Part shown: in pieces, positions 7,993 through 17,229 of the stretch
Layout: each line of letters starts with the position of its first letter
How positions within the stretch are numbered: position 1 is the stretch's first letter
Assembly (NCBI RefSeq): GCF_023544445.1
Contig: NZ_JALPVJ010000001.1
Location: forward strand, 1 to 64,000
Length of the DNA: 64,000 bases
Origin: Actinoplanes sp. M2I2
GTDB taxonomy: Bacteria > Actinomycetota > Actinomycetes > Mycobacteriales > Micromonosporaceae
Reading direction: 5' to 3'
Program-made: the position numbers and the translations under genes
Notes under the pieces: generated by a model
Seen by the model: the letters and a program-made list of their open reading frames with translations, nothing else
What the model was told of the DNA's origin: nothing
The model's database searches: none

Positions 7993-9858
7993 ATGTATGC
8001 CGTGGCAGGCCGGGTCAAGGACGAAGACATCGCGCTCGTCCGCGACCGCACGTCGATCGCCGACATCATCAGCGAGTCGGTGACGCTGCGTCCCGCGGGC
8101 GGCGGCAACCTCAAGGGACTGTGTCCCTTCCACGACGAGAAGACTCCGTCGTTCACCGTCGCGCCGGCCCGCGGCGTCTATTACTGCCACGGGTGCGGGC
8201 AGGGCGGCGACGCCATCAAGTTCCTGATGGACGCCGAGCACCTGTCGTTCATCGAGTCGATCGAGCGGCTGGCGTCGCGGTCCGCCATCCAGCTCCGGTA
8301 CGAGACCGACACCTCGCCCAGCGCCCCCCGGCCCCAGACCGGGCAGCGGCAGCGGCTGCTCGCGGCCAACCTCGCCGCGGCCGACTTCTACCGCGACCAG
8401 CTCGGCACCCCGGGCGCCCGCAAGGCCCGCGAGTTCCTGGCCCAGCGTGGCTTCGGGCGCGACGCGGCCGAGCGGTACGGCTGCGGTTTCGCCCCCGACT
8501 CGTGGGACGCGCTGGCCAAGCACCTGCGGCAGAAGGGCTTCACCGCCGAGGAGCTCAACAGCGCCGGACTGACCAAGCCGGCCCGCTCGGGCTCGCTGAT
8601 CGACCGGTTCCGGCGCCGGCTGCTGTGGCCGATCCGCGACCTGTCCGGCGACGTGATCGGTTTCGGCGCGCGCAAGCTGTTCGACGACGACGACGGCCCG
8701 AAATACCTGAACACCCCCGAGACGCCGCTCTACAAGAAGTCGCACGTGCTCTACGGCATCGACCACGCCAAGCGCGAGATCGCCAAGCGCGGCCGGGCGG
8801 TGATCGTCGAGGGCTACACCGATGTGATGGCCTGCCACGAGGCCGGCGAGCCGACCGCCGTCGCCACCTGCGGCACGGCGTTCGGGGTCGACCACATCGG
8901 GGTGCTGCGGCGGCTGCTGATGGACAGCGACAGCTTCACCGGCGAGATCATCTACACCTTCGACGGCGACGCCGCCGGGCAGAAGGCGGCGCTGCGGGCC
9001 TTCGAGGAGGACCAGCGCTTCGTCGGGCGCACGTTCATCGCGGTCAGCCCGGGCAACATGGACCCGTGCGAGCTGCGCCTGGCCCGCGGCGACCTGGCCG
9101 TGCGCGACATGATCGCCGGGCGGGAGCCCCTGGTCGACTTCGCGCTGCGCCAGACGCTCAAGCGGTTCGACCTCGACACCGTCGAGGGCCGGGTCGAGGC
9201 GATGCGCCGCACCGCCCCGCTGGTCGCCAAGATCAAAGACCGGGAGAAGCGCCCCGAGTACGCCCGTAAGCTCGCGGGCGACCTCGGGATGGACCTCGAA
9301 CCGGTGCAGCGCGCCGTGAACTCGGCCATGCGCGGCGACGCCGCCTCCTCGTCGTCCGGTGCGCCGGTGCGACCGGCCGTCGAGGCCCCGCAGCGGCTCG
9401 TCGAACGCGAGGCCCTCAAGCTGGCTCTGCAGGAACCGGTCCTGGCCGGCCCGATGTTCGACGTGGTCGGCGCCGACAACTACGCCGACCCGGTCTATCA
9501 GGCCATCCGGGTGGCGGTCGACGGCGCCGGCGGCGCGTCGTCGGTGTCGTCGGGCGGTGTCGTGTGGATCGAAAAGGTGCGCGACACCTGCACCGACCTG
9601 GCCGGGCAGGGTCTCATCTCCGAGCTGGCGGTCGAGCCGTTGCGCGTCGACGGCGCGGTCGACCCGATCTACGTCCGCAAGACGCTGGCCCGGCTGCAGT
9701 GGGGCGCGGTGACCACCCGGATCCGCGATCTCAAGTCCAAGGTGCAGCGGATGAACCCGGTGGCCAACAAGGACGCTTATCTGGCCCTGGCCGGTGAGCT
9801 CTTCTCGCTCGAACAGCAGGCGCGCGCTCTGCGCGAACAAGCGGCAGGTGGACTGTGA
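7993..9858 (+). CDS. dnaG: DNA primase
   Basis: 621 residues. Synthesises RNA primers at the replication fork. The CHC2 zinc finger has Cys44, His47, Cys65 and Cys68 (LCPFHDEKTPSF, YYCHGCGQGGD). The catalytic core carries FGARKLFDDD, and the TOPRIM motifs are VIVEGYTDVMA (about 270) and FDGDAAGQKAALRAF (about 323). The C-terminal DnaB-binding helical region follows a short Ser-rich linker near 450. ATG 7993 or GTG 8002 could start it; the upstream gaggcagg is better spaced for GTG 8002. It overlaps the next gene by 4 bp (GTGA). Confidence 0.96.
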   Translation: MYAVAGRVKDEDIALVRDRTSIADIISESVTLRPAGGGNLKGLCPFHDEKTPSFTVAPARGVYYCHGCGQGGDAIKFLMDAEHLSFIESIERLASRSAIQLRYETDTSPSAPRPQTGQRQRLLAANLAAADFYRDQLGTPGARKAREFLAQRGFGRDAAERYGCGFAPDSWDALAKHLRQKGFTAEELNSAGLTKPARSGSLIDRFRRRLLWPIRDLSGDVIGFGARKLFDDDDGPKYLNTPETPLYKKSHVLYGIDHAKREIAKRGRAVIVEGYTDVMACHEAGEPTAVATCGTAFGVDHIGVLRRLLMDSDSFTGEIIYTFDGDAAGQKAALRAFEEDQRFVGRTFIAVSPGNMDPCELRLARGDLAVRDMIAGREPLVDFALRQTLKRFDLDTVEGRVEAMRRTAPLVAKIKDREKRPEYARKLAGDLGMDLEPVQRAVNSAMRGDAASSSSGAPVRPAVEAPQRLVEREALKLALQEPVLAGPMFDVVGADNYADPVYQAIRVAVDGAGGASSVSSGGVVWIEKVRDTCTDLAGQGLISELAVEPLRVDGAVDPIYVRKTLARLQWGAVTTRIRDLKSKVQRMNPVANKDAYLALAGELFSLEQQARALREQAAGGL

Positions 9859-10385
9859 ACTTCCTTCGGCGACGACCGTCCCTCCCGGCGGCGCTCAAGC
9901 CGCGGCTCTCTCCCGACGAGCGCGTGGTGGCGTGGGCGCTGGTCTCCGACGACCAGGCGGTCGTGGCGACCAACCACGGCCTCTGGCTGCCCGGCTCGCC
10001 GGCCTTCCTGGGCTGGCACGACATCCACAAGGCGGGTTGGTCGGGCCGCGAGCTGCGGATCACGCCGGCCGAGATCGCCGAGGAGCGCGAGGACTACACC
10101 GTCTTCGTCGACGGGCCGGTCCTGACGTTCCTGCTGCTCTCGCCGGGCGACCTGCCCGACCAGGTACGCACCCGGGTGACCAAGTCGGTGGCCTACACGA
10201 CCCACCACCCGCTGCCGTCCGGCGCGGGCGGGGTGCGGGTCGTCGGGCGCCGGGTCGCCGGCCGCAACGGCCTCACCTGGGCGGTCCGCTACGACTCGGG
10301 TACCCCGGTGGAGCTGCCCGCCGTCACCGAGCTGACCGATCAGCTCGTGGCGACGGCGCGGAGCACGATGGCCGCGCCGGACTGA
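9855..10385 (+). CDS. conserved actinobacterial protein downstream of dnaG
   Basis: 176 residues, translationally coupled to dnaG (GTG 9855 overlaps the dnaG stop). The protein is mixed alpha/beta: RLSPDERVVAWALVSDDQAVVAT then GLWLPGSPAFLGWHDIHKAGW, reminiscent of small PH-like or beta-barrel domains in actinobacterial proteins. It has no signal peptide, membrane span or catalytic motif. Orthologues next to dnaG are common in the order, so it may act with primase, but no function is known to me. Confidence 0.75.
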   Translation: MNFLRRRPSLPAALKPRLSPDERVVAWALVSDDQAVVATNHGLWLPGSPAFLGWHDIHKAGWSGRELRITPAEIAEEREDYTVFVDGPVLTFLLLSPGDLPDQVRTRVTKSVAYTTHHPLPSGAGGVRVVGRRVAGRNGLTWAVRYDSGTPVELPAVTELTDQLVATARSTMAAPD

Positions 10386-10415
10386 ATTCCGGTCGTTTCT
10401 GTCGTACCCCGTCTC

Positions 10416-10421
10416 TAGGGT
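10416..10421 (+). promoter_or_regulatory. -10 box of a leaderless ABC-exporter promoter
   Basis: TAGGGT lies 7 nt upstream of GTG 10429, the same hexamer and spacing as dgt. No Shine-Dalgarno sequence is present, so the exporter operon mRNA probably starts at its first codon. Confidence 0.5.
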
Positions 10422-10428
10422 CGTCAGC

Positions 10429-11409
10429 GTGGACCCAACCAACCACCCCGCCACCGGATCGACGGGCACCACCCTTCACCCGGCCGAGGGCTCCCTCATC
10501 CACGCGCGTGGCCTGATCAAGCGGTTCGGCGACTTCACCGCGGTCGACGGCATCGACGTCGACGTGCGCCGCGGCGAGGCGTTCGGCTTCCTCGGGCCCA
10601 ACGGCGCGGGTAAGAGCTCGACCATGCGCATGATCGGGTGCGTGTCCCCACCGACCGCCGGCGTCCTCGAGATCCTCGGTCTCGATCCGCGGCGCGACGG
10701 CCCGCGCATCCGGGCCAAGCTCGGGGTCTGCCCCCAGCTCGACAACCTCGACCTCGAGCTGACCGTGCGGGAAAACCTCACGACCTACGCGCGCTTCTTC
10801 GGCATCGCGCGCAAGGAGGCCCGCCGCCGCGCCGACGAGCTGATCGAGTTCGTCCAGCTGACCGAGCGGGCCGACAGCAAGGTCGAGCCGCTCTCCGGCG
10901 GCATGAGACGACGGCTGACCATCGCCCGGGCACTGGTCAACCAGCCCGAGATCGTGCTGCTCGACGAGCCCACCACGGGCCTCGACCCGCAGGCCCGCCA
11001 CCTGGTGTGGGAGCGGTTGTTCCGGCTCAAGCAGCAGGGCGTCACGCTGGTGCTGACGACGCACTACATGGACGAGGCCGAGCAGCTCTGCGACCGGCTC
11101 GTGGTGATGGACGGCGGCCGCATCGTCGCCGAGGGCTCGCCGCGGACGCTGATCGAGCGGTACTCGACCCGCGAGGTGGTCGAGCTCCGCTTCGACACCG
11201 CGGGGCAGGAGGCGTACGCCGACAAGCTGGCCGGCATCGGCGAACGGCTCGAGGTGCTGCCCGACCGCATCCTGCTCTACGTGGCCGACGGCGACGCGGC
11301 GACGGCCGAGGTGCAGCGGCGCTCGCTGAGCCCGGCCGGGGTGCTCGTGCGGCGGTCCGGTCTCGAGGACGTCTTCCTGCACCTCACCGGCCGGACGCTG
11401 GTGGACTGA
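10429..11409 (+). CDS. ABC transporter ATP-binding protein, DrrA/NodI type
   Basis: 326 residues. Energises an ABC-2 exporter formed with the next two genes. Walker A GPNGAGKS at 56-63, signature LSGGMRRRLTIARALV near 155, Walker B IVLLDEPTTGLD near 175, switch His in LTTHYMDEAEQL. The C-terminal 90 residues form the extension typical of DrrA/NodI proteins (YSTREVVELRF, then LEDVFLHLTGR). The stop is 1 bp from the first permease start. The substrate (drug, lipid or saccharide) cannot be read from the sequence. Confidence 0.9.
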   Translation: MDPTNHPATGSTGTTLHPAEGSLIHARGLIKRFGDFTAVDGIDVDVRRGEAFGFLGPNGAGKSSTMRMIGCVSPPTAGVLEILGLDPRRDGPRIRAKLGVCPQLDNLDLELTVRENLTTYARFFGIARKEARRRADELIEFVQLTERADSKVEPLSGGMRRRLTIARALVNQPEIVLLDEPTTGLDPQARHLVWERLFRLKQQGVTLVLTTHYMDEAEQLCDRLVVMDGGRIVAEGSPRTLIERYSTREVVELRFDTAGQEAYADKLAGIGERLEVLPDRILLYVADGDAATAEVQRRSLSPAGVLVRRSGLEDVFLHLTGRTLVD

Positions 11410-11410
11410 C

Positions 11411-12169
11411 ATGGCCGCCGCGCTCTCCGTCCTCGAGTATCACCTGGTCAACTACCGCCGCACCTGGCAGTCCAGCGCCCTGTCGACGCTGGTCATGCCG
11501 CTGCTGACCGTGCTCGGCTTCGGGGTCGGCGTGGGGGCTTACGTCTCGTCCGGGGTCGACGGCGTGCCCTACCTCGACTGGATCGTGCCCGGGCTCATCG
11601 CGTCCACGGCGTTGCAGGCGGCGGTCGGCGAGGCCACCTGGCCGGTGCTGAGCTACTTCGAGTGGATCAAGGTCTATTTCGCGCAGGCCGCGGCGCCGTT
11701 GCGGGTGGTCGACATCCTCGGCGGCCACCTCGCCTTCATGCTGTTCCGCGTCCTGGTCACGTCGACGGCGTTCCTGGCCGTGGCGGCCGCCTTCGGCACG
11801 CTGCACTCCTGGTGGGCCCCGCTCACGCTGGTCGTCTCGCTGGTCGTCGGGCTGGCCGTGGCCGCGCCCACCGTGGCCTACGCGGCCGGCATCACCAGCG
11901 ACAGCTACCTGATCATCCTGATGCGGTTCGCGGTGCTGCCGATGTCGCTCTTCTCCGGCGTCTTCTTCCCGGTCGAGTCGCTGCCCGAGGTGCTGCGCTG
12001 GGTGGCGTACGCCTTTCCGCTGTGGCACGGCGTCGAGCTCAGCCGTGACGCGACCCTCGGCACCGCCCCCGGCTGGATGGGCCTGGTCCACGCGGCCTGT
12101 CTGGTGGCCTGGTGTGCCGCCGGCTTCCTCCTCGCCCACTCCCGCTTCCGTCGCAGGCTGGTGATCTGA
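11411..12169 (+). CDS. ABC-2 type transporter permease (first)
   Basis: 252 residues with six predicted membrane segments of the ABC2_membrane/NodJ family. The N-terminal amphipathic part (EYHLVNYRRTWQSSALSTLV) precedes TM1 (MPLLTVLGFGVGVGAYV). The ending FAVLPMSLFSGVFFPVESLP and VAYAFPLWHGVELSRD is characteristic of ABC-2 permeases. It is encoded immediately after the ATPase and 2 bp before a second permease, so the exporter is probably a heterodimer of the two permeases with two copies of the ATPase. Confidence 0.88.
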   Translation: MAAALSVLEYHLVNYRRTWQSSALSTLVMPLLTVLGFGVGVGAYVSSGVDGVPYLDWIVPGLIASTALQAAVGEATWPVLSYFEWIKVYFAQAAAPLRVVDILGGHLAFMLFRVLVTSTAFLAVAAAFGTLHSWWAPLTLVVSLVVGLAVAAPTVAYAAGITSDSYLIILMRFAVLPMSLFSGVFFPVESLPEVLRWVAYAFPLWHGVELSRDATLGTAPGWMGLVHAACLVAWCAAGFLLAHSRFRRRLVI

Positions 12170-12171
12170 GC

Positions 12172-12981
12172 ATGGTGACGCTGGTGATGCCCCGGCTGAT
12201 CTCGTTCGAGGGGACGGGCCGGCGGGCCGCCTCGGTGACCGAACGCAACATCGCGACGCTGCGGTCGGCCTACTGGGTGGTGATGATCTCGGGCTTCCTC
12301 GAGCCGGTCCTCTACCTGCTCTCGATCGGCGTCGGGGTGGGCGCGCTGATCGGCGACATCACGCTGCCCGGGGGCGAGGTGGTCGGCTACGCCGAGTTCG
12401 TGGCCCCGGCCATGCTCGCGGCCTCGGCGATGACCGGCGCGCTGTCCGAGACGACGTTCAACTTCTTCGGCAAGATGAAGTTCGTCCGGCTCTACGAGGG
12501 CATCCTGGCCACGCCGGTGCGGCCGATCGAGATCGCGCTGGGCGAGCTGGCCTGGGCGATGGTCCGCGGCGTGATCTATTCGGCGGCCTTCGTGGTCATC
12601 ATGACCCTGATGGGCCTGACCACGTGGGCCCGGGCCGTCGTCATGCTGCCCGCGACGTTCCTGGTCGGCCTGGCCTTCGGCGCGCTCGGCATGGCGGTCT
12701 CCACGATCATCCGCAGCTGGCAGGACTTCGACCTCATCGCCGGCGGCCAGTTCGCGCTGTTCCTCTTCTCGGGCACGTTCGTCCCGCCGACGGCCTATCC
12801 CGACGTGCTGCGCTGGCTGATCGAGGTGACGCCGCTCTATCGCTCGGTCGACCTCGTCCGGGCGCTGAGCACCGGCACGCTCGGCTGGTTGCAGCTGGTC
12901 GACGTCCTGTACCTTCTGGCGCTGCTGGCCGCCGGCCTGACCATCGCCGGCCGCCGCATGGCCAAACAACTCTGCAAATGA
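12172..12981 (+). CDS. ABC-2 type transporter permease (second)
   Basis: 269 residues from ATG 12172. Same family as its neighbour: RNIATLRSAYWVVMISGFLE, GVGVGALIGDI, then FALFLFSGTFVPPTAYPDVL and VTPLYRSVDLVRAL. Six membrane segments are predicted. It completes a compact ATPase-permease-permease operon. A GC-rich hairpin at 13004-13040 separates it from the convergent phosphatase gene. Confidence 0.88.
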   Translation: MVTLVMPRLISFEGTGRRAASVTERNIATLRSAYWVVMISGFLEPVLYLLSIGVGVGALIGDITLPGGEVVGYAEFVAPAMLAASAMTGALSETTFNFFGKMKFVRLYEGILATPVRPIEIALGELAWAMVRGVIYSAAFVVIMTLMGLTTWARAVVMLPATFLVGLAFGALGMAVSTIIRSWQDFDLIAGGQFALFLFSGTFVPPTAYPDVLRWLIEVTPLYRSVDLVRALSTGTLGWLQLVDVLYLLALLAAGLTIAGRRMAKQLCK

Positions 12982-13003
12982 TCAACCGCTCGGGTGAGCC
13001 GCG

Positions 13004-13040
13004 CCGGGGGCCGGCCGTGACCGACGGGACCGGCCCCGGG
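13004..13040. terminator. hairpin between convergent exporter and phosphatase genes
   Basis: GGGGCCGG (13007-13014) pairs with CCGGCCCC (13030-13037), and the stem extends outward with one bulge. It lies in the gap between stops at 12981 (+) and 13046 (-) and could terminate both. No T-run, as is usual for actinobacterial terminators. Confidence 0.5.
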
Positions 13041-13045
13041 CGGTG

Positions 13046-14323
13046 TCACCGACGGGTCAGCGCCGGCTCCAGCACGTCGTGCACATAGGTGTTGGGGAAG
13101 GTGCCCGCCAGCCGGTCAGCCCCCGGCCCACTGGCGGTCAGCGGCAGCGGCGTGCCCGTGTGGCTGGTCGTGGTCCAGTCCATGACGAAGGTCTTGTCGC
13201 TGCCCTTGACCGTGAAGGGCCCGTCCTCGGCCGATTCGCCGGTGCCCGACTCGTCCTCGTCGTCGACGTCCTCGATGGTCAGGCCGCCGCACTCGTGATC
13301 GCCGACCACGATGAGCAGCGTGTCCGGGTGCTTCGCGACGTAGGAGCGGACCAGCGCCACGGTGCGGTCCAGCGCGGCCATGGCCTGCAGCATGCGAGTG
13401 CCGTTGTTGTTGTGCGCGAACTCGTCGACGGCCTCCTCCTCGACCAGCAGGAAGAAGCCGTTGCGGCTGTCGTCGAGGTGATCGAGCGCGGTCCGGGTCA
13501 TCGTGGGCAGGTCCACCACCGGCGCATAGACGTCGCCCTCGCCCTCCGGCCGCTGCTGGAACATCTCCTCGTTGCTGAACAGCCCGAGCAGCCGGTCCCG
13601 CTCGGGCGCGGCCGTGAGCTGCTGCCGGTCGGTCACGTAGGTGTAGCCGGCCCGCCGGGCCTGCTGGATCAGGTTCCCCTGGGTGCCCCGGCTGCCCTCG
13701 GACGGGTCGGCCGGCGGCTGGTCGGGATGGGCGCCGGGCGTGCCGGCCGGAAGCCACCAGTCCTCGCCGCCGCCGAGGATGACGTCCGGCTTGCTGACCT
13801 GCAGGTATTGCCGGGCGATGTCGTCCTGCCGGGCCCGGTCGGGGGTGTTGGCGTAGAAGGCGGCCGGAGTCGCGTCGGTGACCTGCGCCGTGGTCACCAA
13901 CCCGGTCCGCTTGCCGGCCGCCTTGGCCCGCGCGCCCAGCGTCGGCAGCGGGTTGCCGGCGGGGTCGACGCTGATCGCGCCGTTGAAGGTGCGCCGGCCG
14001 GTCGCCCACGCGCTGGCCGCGGCGGCCGAGTCGGTCACGACGGCCTCCGGGTCGTCGGGGGTCGTGGTCATCAGACCGGTCTGGGGCAGGCTGTCCATGG
14101 CGAGTTTTCCGGTCAGACCGGTGAGGTGGAGGCGGGCTGCCTCCCGGTGAGCGGCGGCCATCCCGTCGCCGACCATGAAGATGACGTTGCGTGCCGTACC
14201 GCGATCCTGACCCGCGCCGCCCGCGACCGCGCTCGGCAAGGGGTTGATCGCCGCGACCACCGCGGTGGCGAGGGCGGCGGCGCTCAGCGGGGTGGCCCAG
14301 CGGCCGATTCTGCTTCGAGACAT
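13046..14323 (-). CDS. phoA: secreted alkaline phosphatase
   Basis: 425 residues, PhoA family; hydrolyses phosphate monoesters outside the membrane. A Sec signal peptide occupies about the first 33 residues (MSRSRIGRWATPLSAAALA...). Metal and catalytic motifs are intact: IFMVGDGM (Asp53), nucleophile Ser99 in VVTDSAAAASAWATG, EEEAVDEFAHNNN, VVGDHECGG and TSHTGTPLPL. An acidic insert (EDVDDEDESGTGESAEDG) lies between the last two. Strong RBS aggagg before ATG 14323. It diverges from the YihY gene; PHO-box-like repeats lie 79-111 bp upstream, pointing to phosphate-starvation control. Confidence 0.93.
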   Translation of the reverse strand: MSRSRIGRWATPLSAAALATAVVAAINPLPSAVAGGAGQDRGTARNVIFMVGDGMAAAHREAARLHLTGLTGKLAMDSLPQTGLMTTTPDDPEAVVTDSAAAASAWATGRRTFNGAISVDPAGNPLPTLGARAKAAGKRTGLVTTAQVTDATPAAFYANTPDRARQDDIARQYLQVSKPDVILGGGEDWWLPAGTPGAHPDQPPADPSEGSRGTQGNLIQQARRAGYTYVTDRQQLTAAPERDRLLGLFSNEEMFQQRPEGEGDVYAPVVDLPTMTRTALDHLDDSRNGFFLLVEEEAVDEFAHNNNGTRMLQAMAALDRTVALVRSYVAKHPDTLLIVVGDHECGGLTIEDVDDEDESGTGESAEDGPFTVKGSDKTFVMDWTTTSHTGTPLPLTASGPGADRLAGTFPNTYVHDVLEPALTRR

Positions 14324-14401
14324 CGATCCTCCTGATCATGATGTCGGCCCCTACCTGGGGAACGACGATCCGGATACCGTCGGCCCCGGCCGGCAAACCC
14401 C

Positions 14402-14434
14402 GGTCATCCGACGGTCACCCGACGGTCATCCGGC
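14402..14434 (+). promoter_or_regulatory. three 11-bp direct repeats resembling a PhoP PHO box
   Basis: Contiguous units GGTCATCCGAC (14402-14412), GGTCACCCGAC (14413-14423) and GGTCATCCGGC (14424-14434) match the 11-nt direct-repeat consensus known for actinomycete PhoP (G-G/T-TCAYYYR). They lie in the 302-bp gap between alkaline phosphatase and the YihY gene. The repeats read on the plus strand, opposite to the phosphatase, so which gene they control is uncertain. I see no gene in the rest of this gap. Confidence 0.6.
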
Positions 14435-14625
14435 GGCCGGCCGACGTTTCGGCGTTTCCCGCACTCGCGAGGCCTTTCCGGTCACGGCGGGTGATTGGGG
14501 CAGGGGAAGTTGGTTAAGCCGGCCCGGTGGCGGGCATCACCTCTACGGGTCGTTGATGCACGTGGCGGGGCTGTGGCGGCGGCAGGACGACCCACAACGA
14601 GCACGCTGGGCGCCGGAGGAAGACG

Positions 14626-15738
14626 ATGAAGTTGGGTCACAAGCACGACGACGAGAAGGCGACCGCCTCGCCCGACGCTGAGCGAGCCCGGTCGAAGGGT
14701 CAGAAGGACTACGACGTGGCTGCCGCATCCAGCACGCGCACGGGCGAGGACAAGGCGAACGACCTGTCCGCGCCGTCGCCCGATGCCGGTCCGGACAGCC
14801 CGGCCGAGCTCAAGGGCAAGGGCTTGTTCGCCGCCGTGAAGCGGACGTTCAAGCAGTTCTCCGAGGACAACATCTCCGACTGGGCGGCCGCCCTGACCTA
14901 CTACGGCGTGCTGTCGATCTTCCCCGGCGCGCTGGTTCTGGTGTCGATCCTCGGTCTGCTCAGCGACAACGGCCAGCAGACGGTGCAGGACACGGTCGGC
15001 GAGATCGCCAACAACCAGCAGATCGAAGAGCTGGTCAACACCGTCCTGAGCCAGGTCAAGGACACCGGCACGGCCGGCTTCGCCGCGATCATCGGTCTGG
15101 TGCTGGCGTTCTGGTCGGCCTCCGGTTACGTGGCCGCTTTCATGCGCGCCTCGAACGCCGTCTACGACGTGCCGGAGGGTCGCCCGATCTGGAAGACGCT
15201 GCCGATCCGGGTCGGCGTGACCGCGGTGATCGGCATCATGCTCATCCTCTCGGCCGTGATCGTCATCTTCACCGGGGACCTCGCCCGGGTCGTCGGTGAG
15301 CAGATCGGGCTCGGCGGCGTGGCCGTGACGGTGTGGAGCATCGCCAAGTGGCCCGTGCTGATCCTGCTGGTCAGCCTGATGTTCGCGATCCTCTACTGGG
15401 CCTCGCCGAACGCCAAGACCGGCGGCTTCCGCTGGGTCAGCCCGGGCGGCATCTTCGCCGTCCTGCTGTGGCTGGTCGCGTCGGGCGCGTTCGCGATCTA
15501 CCTGGCCAACTTCGCCAACTACAGCAAGACGTACGGGACCCTGGGTGGCGTCATCGCCTTCCTGGTCTGGCTCTGGATCTCGAACATCGCGATCCTGCTC
15601 GGCGCCGAGCTCGACGCCGAGCTGGAGCGGGGGCGCGCCATCGCGGCCGGCCACGACCCGTCGGACGAGCCGTTCCTCGAGCTGCGGGACGACCGCAAGC
15701 TCAAAAAAGGCAGCGAACAGGGCCTGAGTACGAACTGA
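14626..15738 (+). CDS. YihY/virulence factor BrkB family membrane protein
   Basis: 370 residues. A charged, disordered N-terminus (about 1-65) precedes the YihY core: VKRTFKQFSEDNISDWAAAL, TYYGVLSIFPGALVLVSILG, GYVAAFMRASNAVYDVPEGR and FAILYWASPNAKTGGFRWVS, then SKTYGTLGGVIAFLVWLWIS and an ILLGAELDAELERGR motif. Six membrane spans. The molecular role of the family is not settled (transport or envelope homeostasis has been proposed). The start is ATG 14626 with gaggaaga upstream. A strong hairpin follows the stop. Confidence 0.88.
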   Translation: MKLGHKHDDEKATASPDAERARSKGQKDYDVAAASSTRTGEDKANDLSAPSPDAGPDSPAELKGKGLFAAVKRTFKQFSEDNISDWAAALTYYGVLSIFPGALVLVSILGLLSDNGQQTVQDTVGEIANNQQIEELVNTVLSQVKDTGTAGFAAIIGLVLAFWSASGYVAAFMRASNAVYDVPEGRPIWKTLPIRVGVTAVIGIMLILSAVIVIFTGDLARVVGEQIGLGGVAVTVWSIAKWPVLILLVSLMFAILYWASPNAKTGGFRWVSPGGIFAVLLWLVASGAFAIYLANFANYSKTYGTLGGVIAFLVWLWISNIAILLGAELDAELERGRAIAAGHDPSDEPFLELRDDRKLKKGSEQGLSTN

Positions 15739-15748
15739 CCCGCGACGA

Positions 15749-15783
15749 AAGACCCCCGGCCGGCACTCTCGGCCGGGGGTCTT
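15749..15783 (+). terminator. strong rho-independent-like hairpin after the YihY gene
   Basis: Arms AAGACCCCCGGCCG (15749-15762) and CGGCCGGGGGTCTT (15770-15783) pair perfectly over 14 bp around a 7-nt loop, 10 bp after the YihY stop. Confidence 0.8.
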
Positions 15784-15849
15784 CTCGTGTGCCCGCCGGT
15801 GGGTCGCGACGGACAAAGCAGAGTGAGGTCAACGACCGGTAACGAACCG

Positions 15850-15880
15850 AACTTTTGCTCCAATAGACAAAAGTTAGGAT
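15850..15880 (+). promoter_or_regulatory. palindromic operator overlapping the ROK/sugar operon promoter
   Basis: AACTTTTG (15850-15857) and CAAAAGTT (15868-15875) are perfect 8-bp inverted arms with a 10-nt spacer. The -10 hexamer TAGGAT (15875-15880) begins at the last base of the palindrome, so a bound repressor would cover the -35/-10 interval. The ROK repressor encoded just downstream is the obvious candidate ligand; this is inferred from position and symmetry. Start codon 15917 lies about 30 nt after the predicted transcription start, with RBS cggagg. Confidence 0.65.
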
Positions 15881-15916
15881 TGATCTTCGAGAAGGTATGG
15901 ACTCCGGAGGCACAAC

Positions 15917-17229
15917 GTGCCTACTGTGACGGGCACAACACCGAGGGGTTACCCCGGTGTTAAGCGTCTCCGGAGGTCTTTCGTGCACGTGGCCGATGCT
16001 CCCCACCTGCGGGTCCTGCGCCTGCTGCGCGACGAGGGACCAGTGTCCCGCGCCGAGCTGGGGGACCGTCTCGAGCTGACCCGGCCGCGTTTGCTGGCCG
16101 AGGTCGAGCGTCTCGTCGCGGCCGGTCTGATCGCCGAAGCGGGCATGGCGGCGTCGCGTGGCGGGCGCCGTTCGACGCTCGTCGAGCTGCACCCGCGCCT
16201 GCGGTTCGCCGCGGTCGATCTGGGCGCCAGCTCGATCGACATCGAGGTGACCAACGGCCGGCTCGAGCCGGTGGCGACCTACCGCGAGCCGGCCGACATC
16301 CGGTCCGGCCCGCGTCACATACTGCAACGGGTCAACGAACTTCTGCACAAGGCGCGCACCGACGGCGCCTTCGACCGGCTCGACGCGGTCGGCATCGGCG
16401 TTCCCGGTCCGGTCAGCTACCGCGACGGTGTCCCGGTGTCGCCGCCGATCATGCCGGGGTGGGACCGCTATCCCGTCCGCGAGCTTCTCGCCCGGGAACA
16501 CGGGTGCCCGGCCGTGGTCGACAACGACGTCAACATCATGGCGATCGGCGAACGGCACGGCGGCGTCGCCCACTCGGTCGACGATTTCCTGTTCGTCAAG
16601 ATCGGCACAGGCATCGGCTGCGGCATCCACCTGGGCGGCGCGGTCTATCGCGGGGTCGACGGCTGCGCGGGCGACATCGGCCACATCCAGGTCGACCCCA
16701 ACGGGCCGGTCTGCTCGTGCGGCAACGCCGGCTGCCTCGAGGCTTTGTTCAGCGGGTCCGCCCTGGCCCGGGAGGCGCTCGCGGCGGCCCGCTCGGGCGA
16801 GTCCCCGGCGCTGGCCGAGCGCCTCGCGGCGTACCAGGCCGCCGCCAATCAGGCCGCCGCCGAGAACTCGGCCGGCGGCGAACCGGACGACGACCGCCCC
16901 GAGCCGGTCGTCGCCATCACCGCCCGTGATGTCGCCGACGGCGCCGCCGAGGGCGACGTCACCTGTATCCGCCTGATTCGTGAGGGCGGCCGCCGCGTCG
17001 GCGGCGTGCTGGCCACGCTGGTGTCCTTCTCCAACCCTTCGATGATCGTCATCGGCGGCGGTCTGGCGCTGCTGGGCCACGTGCTGCTCGCCGAGATCCG
17101 CAGTGTGGTCTACCGCCGGTCGCTGCCCCTGGCCACCGGCAACCTCCCCGTTGTCCTTTCGGAGCTGGGCAGCCGGGCCGGCGTCACAGGCGCCGCCGTG
17201 CTGGCCAGCGACACGGCTTTCGAGCAGGC

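Noticed and set aside
7744-9840. 698-codon minus-strand frame opposite dnaG
   Set aside because: Antisense shadow of dnaG; repetitive His/Arg/Val/Gly composition and no domain resemblance.
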